A stretch of DNA of 64,000 bases from Acinetobacter sp. 10FS3-1 (GCF_013343215.1 NZ_CP039143.1:682001-746000); one strand, 5' to 3'; counted from the stretch's first letter, positions 20,296 to 29,843 are shown. A program made the numbers and translations. The notes: a model not told the origin generated them from the sequence alone.

Positions 20296-21165
20296 ATGTT
20301 CAATAGTACCGAATTATTCTGTGTAATTGATGATTTCTTTCTTAAATTTGAAGCAACCTACTGGAAATTCCTCAAGCAAAGCCATCACTGCTTAAGAATC
20401 CGAAAAGCGCAGCTGAGTATCTCTGAAATCATCTTTATCGCCATTTGGTATAAGTATTCTCACTTCAATAATTTCAAAGCCTTTTTCACCTGGTTAAAAG
20501 AAGATAAAAGCCATTTATTTAAGTACTTGCCTTGCTATCAAAGGATGATTCATCTGATCAATATGCACCAATTGGCCCTACACGCTTTACATGTGGCGCT
20601 GATGAAAGACCAAGCTACACAATATTTATGGATTGATTCAACAACTCTGCCAGTTTGTAAAAATCAACGTATTCAGCGTCATAAATCATTAGTCCAAATT
20701 GCATCACGTGGTAGAAGCTCAATGGGCTGGTTTTATGGCTGTAAATTACATATTGCGATGAATCAATTTGGTGAAATTGCCTGTTCTGCTTTATCAAATG
20801 GACATGTTGCTGACATTAAAATGGTTGAACAATTAGCTGAAGGTTTACAGGCGCAACTCTATGCCGACCGTGGCTACATCAGTCAACAATTAAAAAGCAG
20901 ATTAAAAGAACAAGGTATTGATTTAATTACCTATCACCGAAAGAACATGAAGTCTATTAAATTATCTGCATCAGATGAATATCACTTAAAGCAGCGCAAT
21001 AAAATAGAAACGTTATTCAGCTTATTGAAAGGACAATACAATTTAGTGACGAGTAGAGCACGTAGTGTTTGTGGATTTCTAGGAGGGATTTATGCTTCAT
21101 TGTGCGCATATCAATTGAGCCACCGAAATAAGCCAACCATTCGAGTAATCGAATGGTTGGCTTAA
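20296..21165 (+). CDS. IS982-family transposase (copy 1)
   Basis: The 289-residue DDE transposase has D in WIDSTTLP, D in YADRGYIS and E in KIETLFSLLKG. The central block RGRSSMGWFYGCKLHIAMN is typical of IS982. The frame is open to a TTG at 20260, but ATG 20296 is preferred: from it, MFNSTELFCVIDDFF lines up residue for residue with MDHITELFCILDDFC of the second element, and both ATGs sit two bases after a hairpin. No clear Shine-Dalgarno sequence precedes it. Confidence 0.92.
   Translation: MFNSTELFCVIDDFFLKFEATYWKFLKQSHHCLRIRKAQLSISEIIFIAIWYKYSHFNNFKAFFTWLKEDKSHLFKYLPCYQRMIHLINMHQLALHALHVALMKDQATQYLWIDSTTLPVCKNQRIQRHKSLVQIASRGRSSMGWFYGCKLHIAMNQFGEIACSALSNGHVADIKMVEQLAEGLQAQLYADRGYISQQLKSRLKEQGIDLITYHRKNMKSIKLSASDEYHLKQRNKIETLFSLLKGQYNLVTSRARSVCGFLGGIYASLCAYQLSHRNKPTIRVIEWLA
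21130..21163 (+). terminator. Perfect palindrome at the end of the IS transposase gene
   Basis: AAGCCAACCATTCGA, loop GTAA, TCGAATGGTTGGCTT: a 15-bp perfect stem that includes the last codons of the transposase. There is no T run, so it may act as an RNA 3' end stabiliser or a block to transcription rather than a classical terminator. Confidence 0.5.
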
Positions 21166-21178
21166 ACAGGATTCGGGT

Positions 21179-21184
21179 TATATA
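21179..21184. repeat. Right target-site duplication of the first IS982-type element
   Basis: TATATA, matching 20199-20204. Confidence 0.8.
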
Positions 21185-22928
21185 GCAATATAGATCCTGA
21201 TCCGGCCTTACGTCAGGCCGCAGATGATTGTGAGCTTAAAAGTGATCAATATCTGACGGCACTGTATCAGCGTCCACAGCTTTATGTCCAATTTAAGAAA
21301 TTAACCGCAATAGATGAAATTGATCAGAAATATCTGAAGGATATTCTGGAACAGTTTGAAAAAAACGGCATACAGCTGAGCGCAGACAAGCAGAAACGCT
21401 TAAAGGAAATTATGGATGAGAGCACCAGACTCTCTCAGGATTTCTCCAAAAACGTACGGGATAATCAGGACAAGGTTGAATTTAATCCAGAGGAAATGAA
21501 AGGTTTGCCAGACAGTTATATGGCAGGCCTGAAGACAAATACCCGGGGGAATTATGAATTAGGCTTTGATTACCCGGAATATCAGCCTTTTATGGAGCTG
21601 GCAGACAGTGATGCAGCACGTAAACGCTATCAGACGGCGTATAGCCGGCGTGGTACTGAACAAAACCTGAAGCTGATGAAAAGGGCAATCGATCTGCGTT
21701 ATGAGCAGGCACAACTATTTGGAAAAGACAGCTATGCCCATTTTGCCCTGGCATATCGTATGGCTAAAACCCCTGAAGCCGTCAATGCTTTTCTGGAGGA
21801 AGTTCATGCCAAGGTGGCGCCGCTAGAAAAACAGGAGATAGAGGAATTACGTCGTTTCAAGGCAGAAAGCTTAAAAATTCCTGTAGAAACAGCAAAAATT
21901 GAGCGTTGGAGCCAGCTTTACTGGAATGAAAAGCTACGTCAGGCCAAATACCAGATTGATCAGGAAAAACTGCGCGATTATTTTCCAACTGAAGCTGCAC
22001 AGAAATGGTTATTTGCCCTGTCTTCTGAACTATACGGCATCCAGTTCAAGCCGGTGAAAGCCAAAGCCTGGCATGATGAAGTGGAATACTACGCCGTGCA
22101 TGACACTGCTTCCGGAGAGTTTCTGGGCGGCCTGTATCTGGATAAATACCCGCGTAAAGGTAAGTATGGCCATGCCGCGGTGTGGGGTGTGTATGGGGGC
22201 AGCCGTTTAAATGAGCGCCGTCCCATCTCCGTTTTGGTGACCAACTTTAACCGTAAAGGGCTGAACAGCAATGAGCTGGAAACCTTTGTACATGAAATGG
22301 GACATGCCTTGCATGGCCTGCTATCTAAAACCCGCTATAGTGAGCAGTCAGGCACATCGGTAGAACGTGACTTTGTTGAAGCTCCTTCACAAATGTATGA
22401 AGAGTGGGCACGCCGTTTTGAAACGCTGTCTAAAGTGGCCGACTATTGTGAACCCGCCTGTCCACGCATTGATGCAGCCATGGCCGAGCGCTTAAAAAGC
22501 GTCAAAAATTATGGCCGGGGAGCGCATTATGCACGCCAGACCCTATATGCGCAGTATGACATGGCTGTGCATGGCCAAAATGCCTTAAGCCTTGATCCCT
22601 TAAAACTCTGGCAGGAAATGGAAAGTCAAACTGCCCTGGGATATGTCTCGGGACAACAGTTTCCGGGCCAGTTTGGGCATTTGATGGGGGGCTATCAGGC
22701 AGGTTATTACAGCTATATGTGGTCACAAGTTTTGGCACTCGACATGCTGTCTGCTTTTGGGGAGCATTTGATGAATCCTAAAGTGGGAGCACGTTATCGC
22801 ACTACGGTACTGGCTCAGGGGGGGCAAAAGCCGGGTGAGCAGATGGTCAAAGACTTTCTGGGACGTGAGCCAGACAGTCAGGCGTTCTTCAAGGAAATTT
22901 CAGGACATTAAGTCAGGGCAGGGATATA

Positions 22929-23867
22929 ATGCTGGCATATATAATTCGCAGGATTTGGCAAATGATTCCCACCATGCTGGGTGTGATCTTGCTGATTTTC
23001 TTTTTGTTTAATTGGGTGGGAGGAGACCCGGCGTATATTCTGGCAGGGAAAATGGCCAATCTGGAACAGATTGAAAATATCCGGCAGCAGCTGGGAGTTG
23101 AACAGCCCTATTATGTCCAGCTCTGGATATTTATCCAGCAGATCGTCAGCTTTGATTATGGCCTGAGCTGGAGTACCGGAGAACCCGTCTCGCAGATTAT
23201 CATCACCCGTTTGGGACCTTCACTGACCATTTTAATTCCCTTAACCATTTTACAAACTTTAATTGCCATTATTCTGGCGCTGGCTGTAGCTGCTGTACGA
23301 GGCTCGCTGACTGACCGCATGATCATGATGCTCTGCACCATTGGTATGTCGATCAGCATTCTGGTGTATATCATCGTTTTTCAGTATGTACTGGCCTATC
23401 AGCTGAGCTGGTTCCCGGTTCAGGGCTGGAGCGACAGTCTGACTAATAACCTGTTTCAATATGCCATGCTGCCGATTCTGATTATGCTGGTGGTCAGTAT
23501 TGCACCGATGCTGCGCTTATACCGCAGCTTTGTACTGGATGAAGTCAATCAGGACTATGTGCGTACCGCACGGGCAAAGGGCTTGCGGGAAAGCCGGATT
23601 CTGGGCGTACATGTACTGCGTAATGCTTCAATTCCCATTATTACGGATGTCATGTCGAGCTTGCCGGCCCTGCTGATCGGTGCTTTTTTGATTGAACGCT
23701 TCTTTGGCATTCCTGGCATTGGACGTGAAGTGATTATTGCGGTAGAGCGCTCTGATTTTCCGGTTATTAAAGCCATTACCGTATATGTGGCAGTCGCGAC
23801 CATGCTGTTCAACCTGATCGCGGATGTCATCTATAAATGGATTGATCCGCGTATACAGTTGAAGTAG
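22929..23867 (+). CDS. Peptide ABC transporter permease, OppB/DppB type
   Basis: The 312-residue protein has about six membrane helices and starts with the family signature MLAYIIRRIWQMIPTMLGV. The EAA-like loop (DYVRTARAKGLRESRI) that docks with the ATPase and the IERFFGIPGIGRE segment are present. It follows the broken peptidase by 17 bases with GGGCAGGGA before the ATG, and the second permease begins 8 bases after its stop. Its expression now depends on transcription through, or from within, the upstream IS. Confidence 0.92.
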   Translation: MLAYIIRRIWQMIPTMLGVILLIFFLFNWVGGDPAYILAGKMANLEQIENIRQQLGVEQPYYVQLWIFIQQIVSFDYGLSWSTGEPVSQIIITRLGPSLTILIPLTILQTLIAIILALAVAAVRGSLTDRMIMMLCTIGMSISILVYIIVFQYVLAYQLSWFPVQGWSDSLTNNLFQYAMLPILIMLVVSIAPMLRLYRSFVLDEVNQDYVRTARAKGLRESRILGVHVLRNASIPIITDVMSSLPALLIGAFLIERFFGIPGIGREVIIAVERSDFPVIKAITVYVAVATMLFNLIADVIYKWIDPRIQLK

Positions 23868-23875
23868 GTGAAGGT

Positions 23876-25021
23876 ATGCTGAGTGCCATTTTAAAACGAA
23901 CGCAGGCTCACCAGACAGCTGCATCTGCCTCAAGCGGATTATGGCAACTGGCCTGGCGCCGTCTAAAGCGTGACCGTATTGCCATGTTGTCGTTGTGGAT
24001 TGTTGGATTCTATTTTCTGCTGCTGATCTTATCTCTCAGTGGCATGCTTGCCAAAGACTGGGATCAGGAAGTGGCGGTGAGCTATGCACCTCCCACTTTT
24101 ATGAAGAGTACCCCGGCAGTCGAGGTTTCATTTCCTGAAGAAAGCCAGCTCAGAGCGGCATCAGGAAAACCAGTCGAGCCTTTACAAAATAACGGCACGG
24201 CATTAAATCTGCAAGTTGCTACTGTGCAGGGAGCAGGTCAGATCATAGAGGATTATGGGGTGGTCGATCCTTTGGCTGAAGATATGCTGGCCATCGAACA
24301 GGAACTGGGAGGCCAGTTAATAGATCAGCGCAATGAGCTGAAACAGAGCCTGATTTTTGGTGCGGATAAATGGGGACAGGATATACTGCTGAAAACCATT
24401 AAAGGTGCAGAAACTTCGATTCTGGTGGGACTGATTGCCGCAGTAATGTCGGTGGCTATCGGCACGTTATTGGGCGCAGTCGCAGGGTATTTCGGTGGCT
24501 GGGTCGATGATGCACTGAACTGGTTTTATAATATTTTTACCTCAATTCCTTATCTGTTACTGATACTGGCCATTGCGGCGGTATTGCAGCAAAAAGGTAT
24601 TCTAGCCATTATCCTGATTTTAGGACTGACGGGCTGGACCGGGGTGTTTCGTCTGGTACGGGCTGAGTATATGAAGCACACTTCACGTGAATATGTACTG
24701 GCTGCCAAGGCTATAGGGGTCAGCCATATGCGCCGTATGTTTGTGCATATTTTTCCCAATGTAAGTCATATTGCGCTGGTACAGATGTCCATTCTGGTGG
24801 TGGCCTTTATCAAGTCTGAAGTGATTTTAAGCTTCTTGGGCTTTGGCGTGCCGACAGGTGTGGTGTCGTGGGGTAGCATGCTGAATGAAGCACAAAGTGA
24901 GCTGATTTTAGGAAAATGGTGGCAACTGGCAGCCGCCTCCATTGCCATGGCGGTGTTGGTGACGGCATTTTCGATGTTTAGCGATGCACTGCGTGATGCA
25001 TTAGATCCCAAACTGAAATAG
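23876..25021 (+). CDS. Peptide ABC transporter permease, OppC/DppC type, with long periplasmic insert
   Basis: The 381-residue protein has the OppC N-terminal pattern (LAWRRLKRDRIAMLSLWIV) and first helix, then about 100 residues (60-160) of hydrophilic sequence before FGADKWGQDILLKTIKGAETS, where usual OppC proteins have a short loop. The core permease follows, with the EAA-like loop YVLAAKAIGVSHMRRMFVH. The insert should face the periplasm, where it could touch the binding protein. It sits between the other permease and the ATPase with 8-base gaps on each side. Confidence 0.9.
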   Translation: MLSAILKRTQAHQTAASASSGLWQLAWRRLKRDRIAMLSLWIVGFYFLLLILSLSGMLAKDWDQEVAVSYAPPTFMKSTPAVEVSFPEESQLRAASGKPVEPLQNNGTALNLQVATVQGAGQIIEDYGVVDPLAEDMLAIEQELGGQLIDQRNELKQSLIFGADKWGQDILLKTIKGAETSILVGLIAAVMSVAIGTLLGAVAGYFGGWVDDALNWFYNIFTSIPYLLLILAIAAVLQQKGILAIILILGLTGWTGVFRLVRAEYMKHTSREYVLAAKAIGVSHMRRMFVHIFPNVSHIALVQMSILVVAFIKSEVILSFLGFGVPTGVVSWGSMLNEAQSELILGKWWQLAAASIAMAVLVTAFSMFSDALRDALDPKLK

Positions 25022-25029
25022 GAGCCAAC

Positions 25030-26763
25030 ATGTCTGATCAGAACTTTCATCCAGTCCCTGTATTGCTCCGTGTAGAAAATCTGCGCGTCAGTTTTAAAGA
25101 TGAACATCAACAATATATTGAAACGGTCAAAAGTATTTCGTTCGAGATCCCCGCCAATACCACCGTAGCCTTGGTCGGAGAGTCGGGAAGTGGAAAATCT
25201 GTGACTGCGCTGGCCACCATGGGACTATTGGCCCCTGAAAATAGCCAGATTTCTCCAGACAGTAGAATTATATTTGAAGGACAGGATCTGCTTACACTAC
25301 CTGTCTGTAAAATGCGCCAGATGTGTGGCAGAGATATCGCCATGATTTTTCAGGAACCCATGTCTTCGCTCAACCCGGTCTTTACGGTTGGTATGCAGAT
25401 TGCAGAAGTATTAAGACTGCATTTGGGCATGAATAAAAAACAGGCCCGTCAGAGAACTTTGGAGCTGTTGCAGGAAGTGGGTATTCCTTCACCGGAAGCC
25501 CGGATTGATGCTTATCCGGGCCAACTATCTGGCGGACAGCAGCAAAGGGTGATGATTGCCATGGCGATTGCCTGCGAACCTAAACTCCTGATTGCCGATG
25601 AACCGACCACAGCGCTGGATGTGACCATTCAAAAGCAGATTCTAGACTTGCTTGAATCCTTGCGTCAGCGCAGGCAAATGTCAATTTTGCTGATTAGTCA
25701 TGACTTGGCCTTGGTCGCTGAAATTGCAGATCAGGTCATTGTAATGCGTGATGGAGAAATCCGTGAACAGGGAGCAGCCAAATCCGTACTTGAGCATCCA
25801 AAAGACATGTATACCAAAGCACTTTTACATTGTCGGCCTCAGCTCTCTCATCGGCCACAGCGTCTGCCGGTAATCAGTGACTTTATCCAGCAAAAAGGAG
25901 AGCAATGGCTTGAAAATGTGCCCCCAAATCCTGAAAAGCTGACAGAACGTAGCCGAGGCTTAAAGGGCAATGAAGAAATTATTCTGGATGTGCGCGATCT
26001 GAATAAATCATTTTATAGCCCCAAAGGCCTATTTCGAAAAGAAGAATTTCAGGCGGTGAAGGGGGTGTCATTTCAGCTGGCCAAAGGTAAAACCTTGGGT
26101 CTGGTTGGTGAGTCAGGTTCTGGAAAAACCACCATTGGGCTGTTGCTGATGCGTTTACACCAAGCTACAGGCGGTCAGGCCCTGTTTCAGGGACAAGATA
26201 TTCTGTCCATGTCAGAAAAGGAATTTAAGCCATACCAGCGCAAGATTCAGATTGTTTTCCAGAATCCTTATGCCTCACTCAATCCACGCTTTAGCGTAGG
26301 CCAGATTCTGATGGAGCCGATGCAGATTCATAATATTGGTGCGAATGATGCAGAACGCAAACAAATGGCCTTAGATCTGCTGGAGCGGGTCAGCTTGCCT
26401 GCACAGGCTTTTTATCGTTATCCGCATGAGTTTTCCGGTGGTCAGCGCCAGCGGATTGCGATTGCACGTTGTCTGACTTTAAAACCCGAGATTTTAATCT
26501 GTGATGAATCGGTCTCGGCGCTGGATGTATCAGTACAGGCGCAGGTGCTGAATTTACTGCAAGATTTACAGGATGAATTTGGCCTCAGCTATATCTTTAT
26601 TTCGCATGATTTGTCGGTAGTGAAATATATTTCTGATCAGATCATGGTGATGAATCATGGGGAATTGGTGGAAATTGCCAATTCAGATGAGCTGTACCAG
26701 TCGCCGCAGCATGAATATACCAAGCGTTTACTCAGCGCCATTCCGCAAGGGATTCCACAATAA
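25030..26763 (+). CDS. Peptide ABC transporter ATPase with two nucleotide-binding domains
   Basis: The 577-residue protein fuses the DppD-like and DppF-like ATPases. The first half has Walker [11 protein letters not shown], the signature LSGGQQQRV and Walker [14 protein letters not shown]. The second half has [19 protein letters not shown] and [13 protein letters not shown]. In the second Walker B the usual DEPT is DESV, which keeps the catalytic glutamate. This YejF/GsiA-like arrangement powers the two permeases. AGGAGCC precedes the ATG. It is the last gene of the operon and ends at a stem-loop. Confidence 0.93.
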   Translation: MSDQNFHPVPVLLRVENLRVSFKDEHQQYIETVKSISFEIPANTTVALVGESGSGKSVTALATMGLLAPENSQISPDSRIIFEGQDLLTLPVCKMRQMCGRDIAMIFQEPMSSLNPVFTVGMQIAEVLRLHLGMNKKQARQRTLELLQEVGIPSPEARIDAYPGQLSGGQQQRVMIAMAIACEPKLLIADEPTTALDVTIQKQILDLLESLRQRRQMSILLISHDLALVAEIADQVIVMRDGEIREQGAAKSVLEHPKDMYTKALLHCRPQLSHRPQRLPVISDFIQQKGEQWLENVPPNPEKLTERSRGLKGNEEIILDVRDLNKSFYSPKGLFRKEEFQAVKGVSFQLAKGKTLGLVGESGSGKTTIGLLLMRLHQATGGQALFQGQDILSMSEKEFKPYQRKIQIVFQNPYASLNPRFSVGQILMEPMQIHNIGANDAERKQMALDLLERVSLPAQAFYRYPHEFSGGQRQRIAIARCLTLKPEILICDESVSALDVSVQAQVLNLLQDLQDEFGLSYIFISHDLSVVKYISDQIMVMNHGELVEIANSDELYQSPQHEYTKRLLSAIPQGIPQ

Positions 26764-26779
26764 TATTTTAAGTTCCAAA

Positions 26780-26809
26780 TAAAAATGCCCACATTGTTGG
26801 GTATTTTTT
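26780..26809. terminator. Bidirectional terminator after the transporter operon
   Basis: AAAATGCCCA pairs with TGGGTATTTT (one G-T pair) around CATTG, with T and A runs outside. On the minus strand it lies about 18 bases after the TGA at 26827, which supports that TGA being the original end of the gene to its right. Confidence 0.8.
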
Positions 26810-26826
26810 ATGACTGAACGATGTTC

Positions 26827-27330
26827 TCAGGAAACAGGTGGGATAGCTGCATATGTATCAGATTCTGGTCGGCTGTAACTGAACAGACTAAGGTTAAGCT
26901 CATGATCCTGTGCGGCTGTATGGAAGCGGAGCAGCCCAGTCTGCTGCTGATCTGCAGGAGGAATCACACTAGATTACATCTGTTGAACCTTATTGAATTT
27001 ACATATCTTATGAGAAGGATCAGCAAAGAGCGCCCAAGCGGTACTGCCCTCGGAAATAACAAGTACCCGATAGGTTTTTATAATATGGTGGCTGATTACC
27101 AATAATATAGAACATCCGATCGGTATACAGATCCATGGATCCAGTATTTTTAGAGGCTGCGTACTGAAATCACGAAAAAAATGAATATCGCTGAAAGGGA
27201 TGAAGCTGCGCTGAGGATCTGCTCTTTGCCAGATGCTGTAATCAACCAGCATAAAATGCACTAGCATTAGTATGTAGAAACCATAAAGCCGGGAAGTCTG
27301 AGGTGCCACAGGATGATAATATTGGGTCAT
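26827..27330 (-). pseudogene. Small membrane protein gene, probably interrupted by an in-frame stop
   Basis: I do not recognise the family. From ATG 27330 a frame of 118 residues has two hydrophobic segments (LYGFYILMLVHFMLV and ICIPIGCSILLVISHHI) and ends at TAA 26974-26976. The same frame continues after that stop for 48 more protein-like codons (SSVIPPADQQQTGLL to YAAIPPVS) to TGA at 26827, directly before the bidirectional terminator. A single C-to-T change, from CAA to TAA, would explain this. The start has only a weak ribosome site and lies about 15 bases after the rluB terminator. It could instead be a shorter functional protein of 118 residues. Confidence 0.5.
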
Positions 27331-27345
27331 TATTATTGTTCTTAC

Positions 27346-27370
27346 AAAAAAAGAGCCACCGAAGTGACTC
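27346..27370 (-). terminator. rluB terminator
   Basis: Read on the minus strand: GAGTCAC, loop TTCG, GTGGCTC (one G-T pair), then seven Ts. Confidence 0.85.
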
Positions 27371-27385
27371 TATCTTAATGAAAGA

Positions 27386-28420
27386 TTAAAACTTTTTAAA
27401 GCCTTTGTTGATGCCATAAGGACGACGCGGTGCATTTTCATCACGCTCTTCACGACGACCAAAACCCTGTTCATGACGATTGTCACGACGTGCGAACTGG
27501 GTACCGTTCTGGTTTTCACGACGTACAAAACCACTGTCTTCACGGCCATGAGTATTTTGTGGCTGATCATCGGTATCACGACGTTGCTGACGCAAATACC
27601 CCCCACGGCGTGCTGCCAGTGGTTTTTCCTGCATACGTTCATTGCGGCGTTTTGCCATACCGTATAGACCCGTACCTTGGCGCGGCTTGAGCTCAACTGC
27701 TTTGGTCAGGTTATCAATATCCTGTTTATCCAGTTCCATCCAGCGACCTGTACGCAGCTCACGTGGCAGAATTACCGTTCCATAACGTGTACGTAACAGA
27801 CGGCTGACTTTCAGACCTTGTGATTCAAAAATACGGCGCACCTCACGGTTACGACCTTCTTTTACCACCACTTGATACCAGCGGTTGATACCATCGCCAC
27901 CCAGCTCAGAGAAAGACTCGAACTTGGCCGGACCATCATCCAGTACCACACCTTTTAGCATGTTGTTTTTCAATTGTGGAGTTACTTCACCCATGACACG
28001 AACGGCATATTCACGTTCAATTTCATTTGAAGGGTGCATCAAGCGATTCGCCAGTTCGCCATCATTGGTGAACAGTAATAACCCGGTCGAGTTAATATCC
28101 AGACGGCCGACCATTACCCAGCGATCATTTGCCAGAGCAGGCAGGTTATCAAATACCGTTGGACGGCTTTCAGGATCATTGCGCGAACAGATTTCGCCTT
28201 CAGGCTTATAATAAATCAGTACACGACGACGAATTTCATCTTCAATCTGGAAATGAACTTTACGACCATCAATGCGAAGCTCATCACCTGGTTCAATACG
28301 TTCTCCCACTTGGGCAATTTGCCCATTTACACTTACACGTCCAGCGGCAATGACTTCTTCCATATAACGGCGAGAACCCAGACCAACACGTGCAAGTACC
28401 TTTTGCAATTTTTCACTCAT
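27386..28420 (-). CDS. rluB: 23S rRNA pseudouridine(2605) synthase RluB
   Basis: The 344-residue protein starts with an S4 RNA-binding domain (LQKVLARVGLGSRRYMEEVI). The catalytic aspartate is in GRLDINSTGLLLFTNDGEL, and NREVRRIFE and RTRYGTV are typical of the RluB/RsuA group. After about residue 255 there is a long, low-complexity tail rich in Arg, Asn, Gln and Glu with repeated F-x-RR-[ED] units, which probably binds rRNA non-specifically. It lies downstream of scpB with a 41-base gap, so scpA-scpB-rluB may be one operon, an order seen in many bacteria. Confidence 0.93.
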   Translation of the reverse strand: MSEKLQKVLARVGLGSRRYMEEVIAAGRVSVNGQIAQVGERIEPGDELRIDGRKVHFQIEDEIRRRVLIYYKPEGEICSRNDPESRPTVFDNLPALANDRWVMVGRLDINSTGLLLFTNDGELANRLMHPSNEIEREYAVRVMGEVTPQLKNNMLKGVVLDDGPAKFESFSELGGDGINRWYQVVVKEGRNREVRRIFESQGLKVSRLLRTRYGTVILPRELRTGRWMELDKQDIDNLTKAVELKPRQGTGLYGMAKRRNERMQEKPLAARRGGYLRQQRRDTDDQPQNTHGREDSGFVRRENQNGTQFARRDNRHEQGFGRREERDENAPRRPYGINKGFKKF

Positions 28421-28461
28421 GACAGCATAACCTTAGAAATAATTATCAACAGTTCACCTAT

Positions 28462-29052
28462 TTATGATGTCAATCCATTTGTATCGAGCATCATAAAAGC
28501 TTCCTTGGCATTCTGTAAGGGAGGCAATTGGCCTAAACTGATTAAGCCAAAAGCGTTCAAAAATTGTGGCGTTGTGACTAACAACGCAGGTCTTCCCGGG
28601 AGTTCACGAAACCCGGATTCCTTAATCCAGTTCCAGTCAAACAGCGTACGCAAAATCTGGCTGTTATTGGTGACTCCACGAATCTGTTCAATATCGGCTC
28701 GTGTGACCGGCTGGTGATACGCAATGACTGCAAGTATTTCCAGTAAGGCAGGCGAGAGACGTGTTGGTCGCTCAGGCCAGGTCTGTGCAATAATTTTACG
28801 ATATTTTGCACGGACTTGAAAACGGTAACCTTGTGCCGTTTCAATCAGTTCAATGGACCGGCCATGGAATAGCATCGAGAGCTGTTGTAAATACTGGCGC
28901 AATTCCTGCTTGCTATAACGGTCATGAAACGCTTCCTTGAGGCGTGCCAATGACACGGCTGAATCACTGGCGAATATAATCGCTTCAAGCTGCATTAACA
29001 CTTCATGCCGGTTATCTTCGGCAGATAAAGGACTGGCTGGATCGAGGGTCAT
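28462..29052 (-). CDS. scpB: Segregation and condensation protein ScpB
   Basis: ScpB is the winged-helix kite subunit that dimerises and binds ScpA in the Smc complex. The 196-residue protein shows the two winged-helix modules, including LSPALLEILAVIAYHQPVTRADIEQIRGV and GRPALLVTTPQFLNAFGL. Its ATG overlaps the scpA stop by four bases, a coupling that fits their fixed stoichiometry. Confidence 0.95.
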   Translation of the reverse strand: MTLDPASPLSAEDNRHEVLMQLEAIIFASDSAVSLARLKEAFHDRYSKQELRQYLQQLSMLFHGRSIELIETAQGYRFQVRAKYRKIIAQTWPERPTRLSPALLEILAVIAYHQPVTRADIEQIRGVTNNSQILRTLFDWNWIKESGFRELPGRPALLVTTPQFLNAFGLISLGQLPPLQNAKEAFMMLDTNGLTS

Positions 29053-29843
29053 GAGCGAGCTCCTTGAATTGCGAGCGGGGCTTCTACGCCTGTAGCAATA
29101 ATCTGGATTTTTTGTTGGCGAGTCAGCTCCAGTACGGCCATAAAAGTCACGACCATGCCCATACGGCCCTGACTCGGTTTTAATAGTGCATCAAATAACA
29201 GCACTTCACCCGATTCAATACAACTTTCAATATAAGCAATCCGCTCTTCGAGTAACACCGGTTCTTGCTGAACCTGATGAATGACTGGTTCAGGACGATT
29301 AAAAACGCACAGCAGCGCATCCCGGAGCAGGTCAATATTGTGGCCTTCATTGGGCTGGATAAACTCACCCAGGCTGACATTGGTAGCAAAAGTGTCACGT
29401 TCCAGAACACTCATCTGCCCCAGATGCTCTGCTGCCTGTTTAATCCGTAGATAATTTTCCAGACGGTCAATTAGTTCCTGCCTTGGATCTTGCTCGACAG
29501 TTGAAGTTGTTTTAGGCTTGGGAAGCAGTAAGCGCGATTTAAGATCCGCCAATAATGCGGCCATCACCATATAATCAGCTGTCAGCTCAATATTCAGGGA
29601 CTTCATGGCATGCATATAAGATAAATACTGTGACGCAATCGGTGCAATATCGACCTGTAATAAATCAAAACCGTTGCGCTGAATCAGGTAAATTAAGAAG
29701 TCAAGTGGGCCTTCAAAATGTTCTAACAGAATTTCAAATGCGGCAGGCGGGATATAGAGGTCCTCTGGAATCTGATCTTGCCACTCATCCAATACACGGA
29801 TTTGCAGAGCTGATTCCACCACACTAGAGGTCATTTGATTCAT
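29049..29843 (-). CDS. scpA: Segregation and condensation protein ScpA
   Basis: ScpA is the kleisin that bridges the two Smc heads. The 264-residue protein has the N-terminal segment FEGPLDFLIYLIQRNGFDLLQVDIAPIASQYLSYM typical of ScpA, a central linker and a C-terminal winged helix (LLKPSQGRMGMVVTFMAVLELTRQQKI). A TATAAT at 29848-29853 on the minus strand lies only 4 bases before ATG 29843, so the transcript may have almost no leader or may use the second ATG at 29834. No Shine-Dalgarno sequence is evident. Confidence 0.95.
   Translation of the reverse strand: MNQMTSSVVESALQIRVLDEWQDQIPEDLYIPPAAFEILLEHFEGPLDFLIYLIQRNGFDLLQVDIAPIASQYLSYMHAMKSLNIELTADYMVMAALLADLKSRLLLPKPKTTSTVEQDPRQELIDRLENYLRIKQAAEHLGQMSVLERDTFATNVSLGEFIQPNEGHNIDLLRDALLCVFNRPEPVIHQVQQEPVLLEERIAYIESCIESGEVLLFDALLKPSQGRMGMVVTFMAVLELTRQQKIQIIATGVEAPLAIQGARS

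Larger units (their letters stand above)
20205..21178 (+). mobile_element. IS982-family insertion sequence (974 bp), copy 1
   Basis: The ends are ACCCGAATC (20205-20213) and its complement GATTCGGGT (21170-21178); beyond these nine bases matches continue imperfectly to about 18. TATATA flanks both sides. The single transposase is of the IS982 type. A long hairpin lies between the left end and the transposase ATG, and a strong palindrome lies at the transposase end. It is inserted, in the same direction, in the M3 peptidase gene. Its base composition is more AT-rich than the neighbouring genes. Confidence 0.92.
19931..22911 (+). pseudogene. M3-family metallopeptidase gene split by an IS982-family element
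   Basis: Two segments, 19931-20204 and 21185-22911, join in frame if the insertion and one copy of its 6-base target duplication are removed (G-L-Y then S-N-I-D); together they total 2001 bases, or 666 residues. The first part carries a signal peptide (STLSVLFVMSSSGAIA). The second has the zinc motif HEMGH (ETFVHEMGHALHGLL) and the downstream glutamate region of oligopeptidase A/Dcp-like M3 enzymes. ATG 19931 has GGAG 6 bases upstream. The intact enzyme would have been exported and would have cut peptides beside a peptide importer. The fragment left after the element has an ATG at 21412 that could give about 499 residues with the zinc site but no signal peptide. Confidence 0.9.

Noticed and set aside
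26821..27105. 94-codon plus-strand frame after the transporter operon
   Set aside because: It begins right after a terminator, has no ribosome site, and is antisense to the more protein-like minus-strand frame.
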